Shown here: positions 8,701 to 17,681 of the stretch, one piece after another
Layout: every line of letters starts with the position of its first letter
Numbering within the stretch: the first letter of the stretch is position 1
The notes under the pieces: model-generated
Databases searched by the model: none
What the model saw: only the letters and a program-made list of their open reading frames with translations
What the model was told of the DNA's origin: nothing
Origin: Chthonomonadales bacterium
GTDB taxonomy: Bacteria > Armatimonadota > Chthonomonadetes > Chthonomonadales > CAJBBX01
DNA: 56,558 nt
Direction: 5' to 3'
NCBI GenBank assembly: GCA_027459625.1
Contig: DAIDHP010000025.1
Span: 1-56,558 of the forward strand
Made by a program: the position numbers and the translations under genes

Positions 8701-10017
8701 ATGATTATATTATTAAGCCTTGTAATAATAGGATATTTAACTTGGCGGAATCCGATATTTGGCATATTATTCTATTTTCTGGCCAATACAGGGGTTTCAG
8801 GATTTTTAAAAATGTACCATATTTCTGATAATCTTATGATATTGAAAATAGATAATCCAAGTTTAATTCTTTTCTTCGCATTATATCTTATATTAATTAG
8901 ACATCGTGAAAATAATTATTCACGATGGCGATATAATTTAATATCATTGCTTTTATCATTAATCTCTATATCTTTTGCGATTAATTTTATATATAATGCG
9001 AGATATCTAAATAGTAATTACGGTTCAATTCTAAATATATTCTGGTGGTTTCCACTATATATAGGATATATCAGGTTGCCATATAACAAAAGAGATCAAA
9101 TTGAATCAGCTATTGTTTTTTCCGCAATTATTACTGGTTTGCTATCAATATACATTGTTTTGTTTCATAATTTATATTTACTTAATTTATTAGGTACTTT
9201 AACCTCTCCCGAAGAGGGAACTTCTAATTTAATCGCTAGTAGAATTATAGTTAATGGTGTTTGGAGTGTTATTCCAACCGCATACTGGTTTTGTTTGAGT
9301 AAAGCTTTTGATACACACGATAAATATAACATATATACGTTTGGCCTCTTCGTAATGGCATTTGCAACTATATTAACTGTAACACGTAATACAACCGCGA
9401 CCATGATAGGAGGAACGCTATTTACTTATATTTTAGTTTTAGTATATTCTTCGGCGTATAATAGAATGCGTGTTATAATTACAATATTTGTTTTATTTTT
9501 ATTGTGTGTATTATTATTGGTATTTAATCCTTCTAATTTAATAGGACCATGGTTATATCGTATCAATGGTAAGAATGGGGAATTATTCCATTCGTCAGAT
9601 ATGAGGATTATCCGAGATGATTGGATGTTAAGAAGACTTATGAGATCAAATGCAATCTTTCATGGAATGAACAATCCGGATTCAGGATGGGAAGAAACCA
9701 GGGCGAGCGCAGATGGGTTTATCATGATGTGGTGGGAAGATGGATTAATGTGTTCGATTGCGCTTTTACTGGTTCGAATAATAGTCACATATAAATTAAT
9801 TAGATTACTATTTAAATCTGGAAATACAACGAGGCAAAATATCGGTGCAATATCTTCCAAAATATCATATATAATTAGTCTTAATGTATATATGTTCAGC
9901 GGTTTTATGTATACTCCAATTTCCATTGTTTTGTTAGTTATTTCTCTTGCTTGGTGTACAACTGATAATAAAAAATATTTAATGCATAATAATTATATAT
10001 TAGATAAGAGTAATTAA
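8701..10017 (+). CDS. O-antigen polymerase/ligase-like membrane protein (Wzy/WaaL type)
   Basis: A 438-residue polytopic protein with about ten hydrophobic segments and a large soluble loop at roughly residues 290-340 (RINGKNGELFHSSDMRII...MNNPDSGWEETRASADG). That layout of many helices plus one long periplasmic loop is characteristic of the O-antigen ligase / Wzy family. It would polymerise or transfer repeat units on the periplasmic side. Its presence beside a Wzt-type ATPase is slightly odd because Wzt pathways do not need Wzy, so a ligase role or a hybrid locus is possible. The gene is AT-rich and intact. Confidence 0.75.
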   Translation: MIILLSLVIIGYLTWRNPIFGILFYFLANTGVSGFLKMYHISDNLMILKIDNPSLILFFALYLILIRHRENNYSRWRYNLISLLLSLISISFAINFIYNARYLNSNYGSILNIFWWFPLYIGYIRLPYNKRDQIESAIVFSAIITGLLSIYIVLFHNLYLLNLLGTLTSPEEGTSNLIASRIIVNGVWSVIPTAYWFCLSKAFDTHDKYNIYTFGLFVMAFATILTVTRNTTATMIGGTLFTYILVLVYSSAYNRMRVIITIFVLFLLCVLLLVFNPSNLIGPWLYRINGKNGELFHSSDMRIIRDDWMLRRLMRSNAIFHGMNNPDSGWEETRASADGFIMMWWEDGLMCSIALLLVRIIVTYKLIRLLFKSGNTTRQNIGAISSKISYIISLNVYMFSGFMYTPISIVLLVISLAWCTTDNKKYLMHNNYILDKSN

Positions 10018-10129
10018 TATATTAATTATAACTAAAATCACTCATTGTTAAATTGGCCTTGTAAATATCATTCAAATTTATGTCGTCTATACGTTTATTG
10101 GACAGCCCCATTATTTCATACATAGGTAT

Positions 10130-11290
10130 GATCCATATGGACAGGAGACGGACAAATGTTGAAAAAATGTAATCGTCGCACGTTCAATCCGAAATTAAAA
10201 GCTCGAGTGTCTTTGGAGCTTATTTAAGGTGAGTCTACCATCGACGAACTTTGAGGAAGATACGAGGTTTCCACGTAGTTGCTTGGCCAGTAGAGTCACA
10301 CCATGCTTGAAAGGAGTTCTCTTCTTTTAGAATCGAACAGGATGGAGAAAGCGGTGAATCGATGCATATCGCCGACCCGATTCGTACTCTGGGGTAAATC
10401 TCTCTGGAGAATGAGATACTTTAAAAGGGGTTGTCTCTCTGCCATCGAAAGAAAGATGACGTTTTCTTAGACTTGAGAGCGAATTGCGGCCGGAATGGTT
10501 CCTGTAGCTTACATGCAGGCTGCACGGCGTCCCTCGAAGCGGTGTTTACTGAAATACGAACTCACGTGTAGAGTCCTTCTTCCGCGAAGAGATAGTGTAC
10601 GCTGCCGCCGAATGGCATCGATTAAGACGCGTTCGCATATGTTGTCAGTTGCGACACGGGACGCTTTTGGACGGTCGCTCCGTGCCGGGGATACGGCTTA
10701 GTTGCGTCATGCATGGGACCGGTCTTTGCGCCAAGGCTTACCTGTGAAGAATTAGGACGACCGACAGCGCCCACGAATTCGTTCGTTATAAAAATCTGGT
10801 TTTTGGCTTGTCCATCACGCGACCAGATCTTGATTGGGTTGCGGACATCACCCATGTCTCTCTCAGGGAAAGTTTTGTATTTCTCGCCGTGATCTTGGAT
10901 GTTTTCACTGATGTCGTTCGCGGATGGGCGTTGTCAAGGTGAAACAACACGGCTCTCGCCTAGAGTGCCCTGGAGATGGCTCTTGCAAAAGGGAAGCCTG
11001 TGAACCATCATTACGATCAGGGAGTGCAATACGCATAAATTGTTAAACGGGGAGACTTTAGGGATGCGGCGTGGAGATATCCATGGTTTGAATAAGGCGT
11101 CCCGAGGAAAATGGATACGCCAAGCGGCTGATGAAAACCAAAAAGAAGGAGCACGTGTCCCTAACGGAGTAAGGGAGCATGGCGGACGCAAGAGACCGGA
11201 TATTGAACTTCATAGAGGATGTCTATCAATGATGGAGACTTCACTCGTTCCTTGGCTATCCGACACCGGAAGATTACGATGAAACATTGA
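10130..11290 (+). mobile_element. Decayed IS3-family insertion sequence (orfA and orfB relics)
   Basis: No open frame survives, but translated pieces follow IS3 order. First comes an orfA start MLKKCNRRTFNPKLKARVS near 10156, then a GESTIDEL segment after an in-frame stop. In orfB, DLDWVADITHVSLRESFVFL with LDVFTDVVRGWA lies at about 10826-10935, which is the first Asp region of the DDE integrase core. ALEMALAKGKPVNHHYDQGVQYA follows at 10971-11036, the second Asp block. The last relic reads IEDVYQ...LHSFLGYPTPEDYDETL up to about 11290. Many stops and frameshifts separate the pieces, so the insertion is old. It is less AT-rich than the glycan genes on either side. No clean terminal inverted repeats were found by eye. 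Confidence 0.8.
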
Positions 11291-11466
11291 CCAAGGAACA
11301 TATAAATAAATACAACTGAATAACTGTCCATAAAAATGAACGTAGTTCAATATTATGATTAATAATTAAAACAAATAATTGATAAGCAATATAACATTAT
11401 CCATTGAGTCATTTAACATTAATATGCGTAAGAGATTTTAATAATTAATAAATGGAGTAATTATGA

Positions 11467-12720
11467 ATGCTTAGTGTTTTAATATTTTCGCCACGAATTG
11501 TGGGACATCGCCAGATATATTGTGTGGTTGTTGCAAATTGGTTTTATATGAACGGTTATGATATATATTTGGCTTTGGGTCGTTCCGATGACGGAGCTAT
11601 CGCGGTCGACACCCCATTGATAGGTAAATTTGTTAGGAAATCAAATGCAATGTTTATCGACCTGGGCCTTGTAACAGATACGCACAGAATTCAGGGTGAA
11701 TTGGAATCAAAACTGATTTCATTAGAAAAGGATATTATGCCTGATTGGACCTTCCTTCCCACCGGCGATGAGTGCCGGGTATCCTTGAAGAGGCTGGGGA
11801 AATGCATAACACCGAAAGGTGTAAAGAGGGCGGCGATCTTTATACGGACTATCCACATATACCCTAGGGATCTTTCCGATATGTCTTGGAAATCGCGGTT
11901 GCGCTCCTGCCACTGGAGATGGCAAGAGCGAAGAGAGGAATACCGCTATTTTAACGAATACGCGTTCAATTCTCTTGGGCTGGATATTATTTTCTCCACC
12001 AACCCAGATTTTATTGCACAACAGCGCGATAATCGGTATTTCCATTTACCCGAGATATACCGCGCATGGGGTTTCGAGGAGAGAGAGACATCGCCCCATA
12101 TTGAAGAGCTATTCGAACGCTATTCGCAGTTTTTAAGACGGCATCCAGGCAAGGAGGTGATCCTCTACTTCGGAATATGGCAGCAAAGAAGGCGCTATGA
12201 GGATTTACTCAGGCTTGCTTTGCTGGAACCCGATACTCTGTTCGTCGGATGCGGGCGTTCGATTCCCGGGGATGATTACCACATTCAGTCCGCCCCGTTG
12301 CGCCGCGAGTTGGAACGGCAAGGAAGAATCTTCGAGGTGGAACTGCCCTTTATTCCCGAAAACTCTTTTTTCGATATGCTTTTCGAATTCTGCAATTTTA
12401 TCGCGCTCCCCTATCTGCACTGGTACGGTTTAAGCGGTAGCATGATACAAGCATGCGCTTATGGAAAACCGGTTCTGGTACCGAATACGGGGTACATGGC
12501 TTCGATGGTGCGACAGCATCACATTGGGATAACGTACAGACATCGGGATTTCGAGGACTTCCGCATGAAATTCACACTCATGAGGTCCTCTTGGAATAAT
12601 TATCAAACATCCGCCGCGGAATTCGGAAAACAATTTGATATATCTTATTTGCACAAAGCGCTGGACAGTGCATTTAAGTTAGAGAATAATGCAAATTTAA
12701 AGCTGGACAGCAAAAAATGA
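11467..12720 (+). CDS. Glycosyltransferase-like protein (probable GT-B)
   Basis: A 417-residue protein, probably a glycosyltransferase. It begins MLSVLIFSPRIVGHRQIY, a plausible first beta strand and acceptor loop. The C-terminal half has EVILYFGIWQQRRRYEDLLRLAL and an ALPYLHWYGLSGSMIQACAYGKPVLVP stretch, which matches the position and shape of the GT4 donor motif (SGSMIQACAYGKPV in place of EGFGLVPLEAMACGKPV). The usual first EX7E glutamate is not obvious, so activity may be unusual. A second ATG four bases upstream is closed at once by a stop. The gene is more GC-rich than its neighbours, and its last codon overlaps the next gene start (ATGA). Confidence 0.65.
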   Translation: MLSVLIFSPRIVGHRQIYCVVVANWFYMNGYDIYLALGRSDDGAIAVDTPLIGKFVRKSNAMFIDLGLVTDTHRIQGELESKLISLEKDIMPDWTFLPTGDECRVSLKRLGKCITPKGVKRAAIFIRTIHIYPRDLSDMSWKSRLRSCHWRWQERREEYRYFNEYAFNSLGLDIIFSTNPDFIAQQRDNRYFHLPEIYRAWGFEERETSPHIEELFERYSQFLRRHPGKEVILYFGIWQQRRRYEDLLRLALLEPDTLFVGCGRSIPGDDYHIQSAPLRRELERQGRIFEVELPFIPENSFFDMLFEFCNFIALPYLHWYGLSGSMIQACAYGKPVLVPNTGYMASMVRQHHIGITYRHRDFEDFRMKFTLMRSSWNNYQTSAAEFGKQFDISYLHKALDSAFKLENNANLKLDSKK

Positions 12721-13446
12721 ACCCGCCGAAAATACTTTCAATCTGGCATAATCCGTCTCATCATCAGATGCCCTTGGCGGAGGAGCTCCGCAAAATATTA
12801 GGTGATAACTTCCGCATGGCGTTTCTTGATCGACCCTTGCAATATCGTCTAACGATGGGCTGGTCGAATGATTCCATGGAAAAATGTTCATGTCCTTGTG
12901 GATGCTTGCTCCAAATTAAAACAAAGAGGTATCAATTTCGAAACAAAGATAGTGGGAGATAAACCAGAAAGATTACATTTGTAAGAATTAGTTGAATCCA
13001 ATCAACTAGAAAAACATATTACATTTGCGGAATCAATGCCTACTTCCGAAGTAAGAATATTGATGAACTCTTCGGATGTATATGTTCTCCCTAGCACGAG
13101 CGATGAGGGATGGGGGGTGGTACTGAACGAAGCGATGTCCGAGGGATGCGCGGTGATCGGGAGCACGGGCGCTGGTGCCTCCAGAATACTGATCAAGGAA
13201 GGTGAAACCGGCCTCCTCTTCCCCACCGGTAATGCGAATGCGCTTGCGGATCGCTTGGAGTATCTCGCACGAAATCCCGATAAGAGAGACGAAATGGGAC
13301 GGAACGCTGCGAAATACATCAGGGAGGTATGGAGCCCTAAAACCGGCGCGGAGAGGTTGGTGGCTCTGGTGAACGGTCTGCTGGGAAGAAGTGCCATGCC
13401 GGAATACGAGGATGGGCCGTGCAGCAGGGCGAAAATATGGATATAG
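12717..13446 (+). pseudogene. Glycosyltransferase family 4 with its middle deleted
   Basis: The first ~53 codons (MNPPKILSIWHNPSHHQMPL to MGWSND) match the start of the intact GT4 at 13506. The sequence then jumps at about 12876-12886, into another frame, to VHVLVDACSKLKQRGINF, a segment that belongs roughly 170 residues further on. An in-frame TAA at 12982-12984 interrupts it again before AESMPTSEVRILMNSSDVYV and the GC-rich donor domain EGWGVVLNEAMSEGCAV up to PEYEDGPCSRAKIWI. The start overlaps the upstream stop codon. The result cannot make an enzyme. Confidence 0.88.
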
Positions 13447-13505
13447 CAAAAACATGATACTGGGCAAAATATTCTAAATATCAGAAAGGAAATTAATATA
13501 TTTAA

Positions 13506-14747
13506 TTGATTCAGTTACTTATTATACATAAACACCCATCCCATCATCAGATGACTTTAGCGAATTCAATGCATGATTTATTAGGTAATAACTTTCGCAT
13601 GGCATTTCTCGATCCATGGCAACAAGATCGCATGGCGATGGGTTGGCCAAAATTGGGGGAGCACGAGCCTTGGGTTATAAGAACATGGGAAGGAAATATG
13701 GAAAATAATGAATTAGCAAAGTGGAATATGGAGGCTGATGCTGTTATCTATCCAGGATATGCGACATGGGAACCTGCAAACAAATTGTTAAATATGCGCT
13801 TGAATCATAAGAAATTGTGTCTACCAACTTCTGAAAGAATGTTTAAACCATCAACTGATTTGTTCAAAATATCGGGAGTAACTACCCAGGATGAAAATTT
13901 AAAATTGCCTCGTTGTGTATTACGAAGGTTTAGACTCTTGAAATGCGCAATAAAAGTAAATAAATCCAATTGCCATTATCTTGCACAAGGCACTTACGCA
14001 GCCTATGATCAATCAAAGATCGGGATGTTAAAGGATCGATGCTGGACTTGGGGATTTTTTATACCATTGCCTAATACTGAGAGAGAAAAAAAATTCACCC
14101 AAACTCTTCACATACTTTGTGCAGGGCGATTGCTTGATCTTAAAAAAATAGATACCATCATATACGCTTGTAGTTTAATCGATAAGCGCAATATTAGGTT
14201 CGAACTTAATGTAATCGGTAACGGACCGCAAGAAAATAATCTAAAGGAACTCGCACATAATCAAGGAATTTCAAATAAGTGTTTTTTTCACGATTTCATT
14301 CCTATGGAATCCGTGCGTTCAAAAATGCGAGAAACGGATGTTTTCATATTGGCAAGCACGGCGGATGAAGGCTGGGGGGCTGTTCTAAACGAGGCGATGT
14401 CCGAGGGGTGCGCGGTGATCTGCAGCACGGGTGCCGGAGCTTCCAGAATACTGATAAAGGATAGTGTAACCGGACTCCTCTTCCCCACCGGGGACTCTGA
14501 AGCATTGGCTGAGAGGCTGGAGTTTTTGGCGAAGAATCGCGATAAGAGAGAGGAGATGGGGCGGAACGCTGCGCAATACATGCGGGAGGTCTGGAGTCCG
14601 GCGGTGGGTGCGGAGAGGCTGGTGGCTCTGATTAATGGTTTGCTGGGAAGGGCTCCCATGCCGGAGTACGAGGATGGGCCATGCAGCAAAGCCAAAATAT
14701 TCAAAGATCAGATATGTGATAGGATGTATGTAACTCATGATTTGTAA
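13506..14747 (+). CDS. Glycosyltransferase family 4 (mosaic gene)
   Basis: A 413-residue GT-B enzyme starting with TTG; an AAGGAA element lies about 13 bases upstream, further than ideal, so the original start may have been lost. N-terminal HKHPSHHQMTLANSMHDLLG is shared with the broken paralogue at 12717. The donor domain has ILCAGRLLDLKKIDTIIYA and STADEGWGAVLNEAMSEGCAV. Composition is AT-rich up to about 14355 and GC-rich after it. The same switch occurs at the homologous codon in the broken paralogue (about 13100). The conserved tail PMPEYEDGPCSKAKIF is shared between the two copies. Confidence 0.82.
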   Translation: MIQLLIIHKHPSHHQMTLANSMHDLLGNNFRMAFLDPWQQDRMAMGWPKLGEHEPWVIRTWEGNMENNELAKWNMEADAVIYPGYATWEPANKLLNMRLNHKKLCLPTSERMFKPSTDLFKISGVTTQDENLKLPRCVLRRFRLLKCAIKVNKSNCHYLAQGTYAAYDQSKIGMLKDRCWTWGFFIPLPNTEREKKFTQTLHILCAGRLLDLKKIDTIIYACSLIDKRNIRFELNVIGNGPQENNLKELAHNQGISNKCFFHDFIPMESVRSKMRETDVFILASTADEGWGAVLNEAMSEGCAVICSTGAGASRILIKDSVTGLLFPTGDSEALAERLEFLAKNRDKREEMGRNAAQYMREVWSPAVGAERLVALINGLLGRAPMPEYEDGPCSKAKIFKDQICDRMYVTHDL

Positions 14748-14873
14748 CATACATAGAGTTAATCAAATTATTGCGTTTCTATGTTTTTGTTGGATTCTTT
14801 AATATTTAAAATTCAGTAATATGCAAAATATAAGAAATATGAATGATATTATATTTTATTTCATAAGCAGAAT

Positions 14874-15059
14874 TTGAGAATATTGAAGAATAACACCACA
14901 AGGGCGATGGTCGAAGGCTTGGAGCGGGCACTTGACATGCGCGTTGCTGCGCGAGAAAGAATGCGCTATGATTGCACGCAGCTTGCGCGGAATGCATTTG
15001 ATAACAGGGTGTGGAGCGAGTCATTGTCGGGTTTTGCAAAATCCATTATTAAGTATTAA
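14874..15059 (+). pseudogene. Orphan C-terminal tail of a glycosyltransferase
   Basis: A 61-codon frame reading AMVEGLERALDMRVAARERMRYDCTQLARNAFDNRVWSES. This has the shape of the last helices of a GT4 enzyme (ERAL, followed by the ARERMR...AR.AFDNRVW segment). It has no catalytic part and no convincing start, and it is GC-rich between AT-rich flanks. It is most likely a leftover gene end. Confidence 0.55.
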
Positions 15060-15147
15060 TATGGTTTGTCAAAGATAACGCATTAGACAAGATCTATGAA
15101 CAATTATATTATTCCTATCGGATAATATAATTCCAAAGGTAATCAAA

Positions 15148-15671
15148 GTGAGAAATATCATAGATATATGGCGAGATTATCGTTTTAAACGACAGTTAAA
15201 GTTCCAAATTGATTAGGGTTTGCAGATTTCAGATGATTGCAGACTTTTTAGTTCCCCCTTATGCTTTGGATCCGAACCTTGGCTGATAAGCGTTGGCAGC
15301 CATGTTACAATATCAAGTGATGTCATGTTTATTACTCATGACGGAAGAACCTATGTTTATCGTTATTTACCGGAATATGGTGGCTATGAAAGATTTGGGA
15401 GAATCACTATTCACGATAACTGTTTCGTGGCGCAAGAGCAATCATTCTTCCTGAAGTGAGCATAGGTCTGAATTCCGTTGTAGGGGCTGGATCGATCGTT
15501 ACGAAAGATGTACCCCCAAATACTGTGGTGGCTGGGGTACCTGCCAGGGTAATAACAACCGTGGACGATTATGCTGAACGATGTTTTGCGAAAATGAAAA
15601 AGTATGACATGGTTGAATTCCACAGGGATAAAAAGGCTGAGCTGCTTCGGATATTTCCTTATCCCTGGTAA
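15148..15671 (+). pseudogene. Hexapeptide-repeat acetyltransferase, broken by a frameshift
   Basis: The protein is a left-handed beta-helix (hexapeptide) O-acetyltransferase of the maltose/galactoside acetyltransferase type. SEPWLISVGSHVTISSDVMF and ITHDGRTYVYRY are in one frame. [20 protein letters not shown] and the closing [20 protein letters not shown] are in another. A single missing G at the GTGGCGCAAGA stretch (about 15427-15432) explains the shift, since GTGGGCGCAAGA would join [14 protein letters not shown] at 15214 also closes the likely N-terminal extension that starts with GTG 15148. It probably once acetylated a sugar of the polysaccharide. Confidence 0.82.
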
Positions 15672-15874
15672 GAATAATACATCCATATACTATTTTCCTT
15701 CTTTTTTTGCACGCAATGGCTGCATGCAGCATATAATGAACGTTAAGCGAATTCTGTTATGGAAGACGGATGACCGGTGACAGATTTCCGCAAATCGGGG
15801 ACGCAAATGAATTAATTTATATCAGAAAAGATAATTATGAATAGAAAATTATAAATGATTATAGGAATATTCAC

Positions 15875-16459
15875 TTGATATCATTCCGTCAGTTAACTTT
15901 TCTCTGGTATTCCGATCTGTATCGTTACGAAGGCCGGGGGGGGGGGCGAATATTTATAAAAACGCTGCTTTTTACCCCGGGGTATCGATACACTTTCCTG
16001 ATGCGATTAAAGACCTATTTGAAAACTGCAAAACCAAAAATATTGTTTCGCATTCCCTCTCTCATTTGTGGAATGTTTTTACGGTGATATATGTACGGAT
16101 ATGGAATATCCATCCCGCCTGAGACGAAAATAGGAAGTGGTTTTTATATCTGCCATTTTGGCGGTATTGTAGTGAATGAACAAAGCGTAATAGGCAAAAA
16201 CTGCAATATCAGTCATGGAGTTACGATCGGACAGACCAACAGAGGAACCAAAAAAGGTACCCCTGTGATCGGGGATAATGTATATATAGGTCCAGGGGCG
16301 CTTATCATAGGCGGAATATCTATAGGCAATAACGTCTGCATTGGCGGCAATGCCGTGGTCACCAAAGATATTCCGGATAATTCCGTTGTGGTGGGGAATC
16401 CAGGCAGAATCATATCGCAAAACGGGTCGGAAGGATACGTGAACCGGACGGATTATTGA
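15875..16459 (+). pseudogene. Serine-acetyltransferase-like enzyme interrupted by an in-frame TGA
   Basis: The N-terminal half (ISFRQLTFLWYSDLYRYEGR...SLICGMFLR) and the C-terminal hexapeptide half (YGYGISIPPETKIGSGFYIC to NPGRIISQ) are in the same frame, separated only by TGA at 16085-16087. This is the layout of the short CysE-like enzymes common in polysaccharide clusters, which acetylate sugars. An eleven-G run at 15936-15946 lies in the N-terminal half and could slip. The downstream half has an ATG at 16091 and could be made alone, but it would lack the N-terminal helices. A nonsense mutation is more likely than recoding. Confidence 0.75.
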
Positions 16460-16472
16460 AAGACGAAGGGCC

Positions 16473-16557
16473 GGAGACCGAGGACGGGGAAAAGCGGAGG
16501 CGGTACGGTTTTTCCGGTCACCCATTCTCGGTTCCCCGTCTTCCGTCCCCAGTCTCC
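16473..16557. repeat. Imperfect long inverted repeat
   Basis: Arms GGAGACCGAGGACGGGGAA (16473-16491) and its imperfect complement at 16532-16557 surround a ~40 bp centre. The sequence lies in the gap between the broken acetyltransferase and the next GT4 gene and could form a long hairpin in RNA. There is no clear U-run after it, so a terminator role is uncertain. Confidence 0.5.
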
Positions 16558-16586
16558 CGTTATCATTATAAAGGATTTCAATAGTT

Positions 16587-17681
16587 ATGCGGCTTACATT
16601 CATAATCGGTACACTGGGTCCTGGTGGCGCGGAGCGGGTCATGACCAACATGGCCAATTACTGGTCGAAAAAAGGCTGGGAAGTCACTTTTCTTCTCCTG
16701 GACCAGAACGCCGGAAAGCCTGCGTATCCCCTTCATGAAAATGTGGATGTAAGATATCTGCGAATTGTATCCTCATTCGGCAATATATTTCAGCTTCCAT
16801 TACGTCTCCTCAGGAGACTGAGGAGATTGAGAGAGAATATTCTTAAAACCGAGCCGGATGCTGTCATCTCCTTTCTTGATGAAAATAATATCCTCGCTCT
16901 CCTGGCATCTCGCGGAATGGGAATCCCTGTCATTGTTTCGGAGCGAAGCGACCCGCATCACAGCCCGCTTAAGGCCTCTTGGAATCTTCTAAGAAGGATC
17001 ACATACCCCATGGCTTCCCGCGTGACGGCGCAAACATCACACGCATTGGAGTATTTTCCACCTGGCATACGGAACAAGGGAGTGGTGATCCCCAACCCGG
17101 TAATTCTATATGAAAATAGCGGAGAAGATTGCCAGCAGGGAAAGGCGGATAAATCCGTCAAAACAATCATCGCCATGGGGCGGCTTGTGGAACTAAAGGG
17201 GTATGACAAGCTGATAAAAGTATTTTCCACAATTGCACATTCCTATCCGGAATGGAATCTAAGAATATATGGGGAGGGTGAGTTAAGGGGCGAGCTGGAG
17301 CGGCTGATTTCAGATCTTGGGTTATTGGAAAGAATACAGCTTCCGGGGAGAACGAACAAACCCAACTGCGTGATGCGCGCCGCCGATCTGTTTGTCCTCT
17401 CCTCCCGCTACGAGGGGTTTCCCAATGTACTTTGCGAGGCGATGGCGTGCGGACTACCCGGCATCAGCTTCGATTGCGAAAGCGGTCCGCGGGACATCAT
17501 CCGGGATGGCGTGGATGGCGTTCTGGTTCCCCCCGGGGACATAATAGCTCTGTCCGAGGCGATGGCGAGACTGATGGGGGATGGGGAGGAGCGCAAACGA
17601 CTCGCTGCGCGCGCTCCGGAGGTGCTGGAGAGGTTCGAGGAGGAGAAGGTTATGGGGATGTGGGAGGAGCTGATTACGTGA
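16587..17681 (+). CDS. Glycosyltransferase family 4 (GalNAc/HexNAc transferase-like)
   Basis: A 364-residue GT-B enzyme beginning MRLTFIIGTLGPGGAERVMT, the acceptor-side GGAERV loop typical of PglH/PglJ-like and related polysaccharide GT4 enzymes. MGRLVELKGYDKLIKVF and SSRYEGFPNVLCEAMACGLP supply the donor site with both EX7E glutamates. It would extend an undecaprenyl-linked glycan. It is fairly GC-rich, unlike most of the island, and overlaps the next gene by 4 bp (GTGA), so the two are translationally coupled. It closely resembles its downstream neighbour and the pair probably arose by duplication or paired acquisition. Confidence 0.87.
   Translation: MRLTFIIGTLGPGGAERVMTNMANYWSKKGWEVTFLLLDQNAGKPAYPLHENVDVRYLRIVSSFGNIFQLPLRLLRRLRRLRENILKTEPDAVISFLDENNILALLASRGMGIPVIVSERSDPHHSPLKASWNLLRRITYPMASRVTAQTSHALEYFPPGIRNKGVVIPNPVILYENSGEDCQQGKADKSVKTIIAMGRLVELKGYDKLIKVFSTIAHSYPEWNLRIYGEGELRGELERLISDLGLLERIQLPGRTNKPNCVMRAADLFVLSSRYEGFPNVLCEAMACGLPGISFDCESGPRDIIRDGVDGVLVPPGDIIALSEAMARLMGDGEERKRLAARAPEVLERFEEEKVMGMWEELIT

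Noticed and set aside
16085-16087. Recoded TGA (selenocysteine or reassigned stop) in the acetyltransferase
   Set aside because: prfB uses TGA as a regulated stop, many intact genes here end in TGA, and no SECIS-like hairpin was seen. A nonsense mutation in a decaying region is simpler.
17432-17677. 82-residue N-terminal extension of the GT4 that starts at 17678
   Set aside because: It lies wholly inside the upstream GT4 gene in another frame, and the GT fold begins just after GTG 17678.
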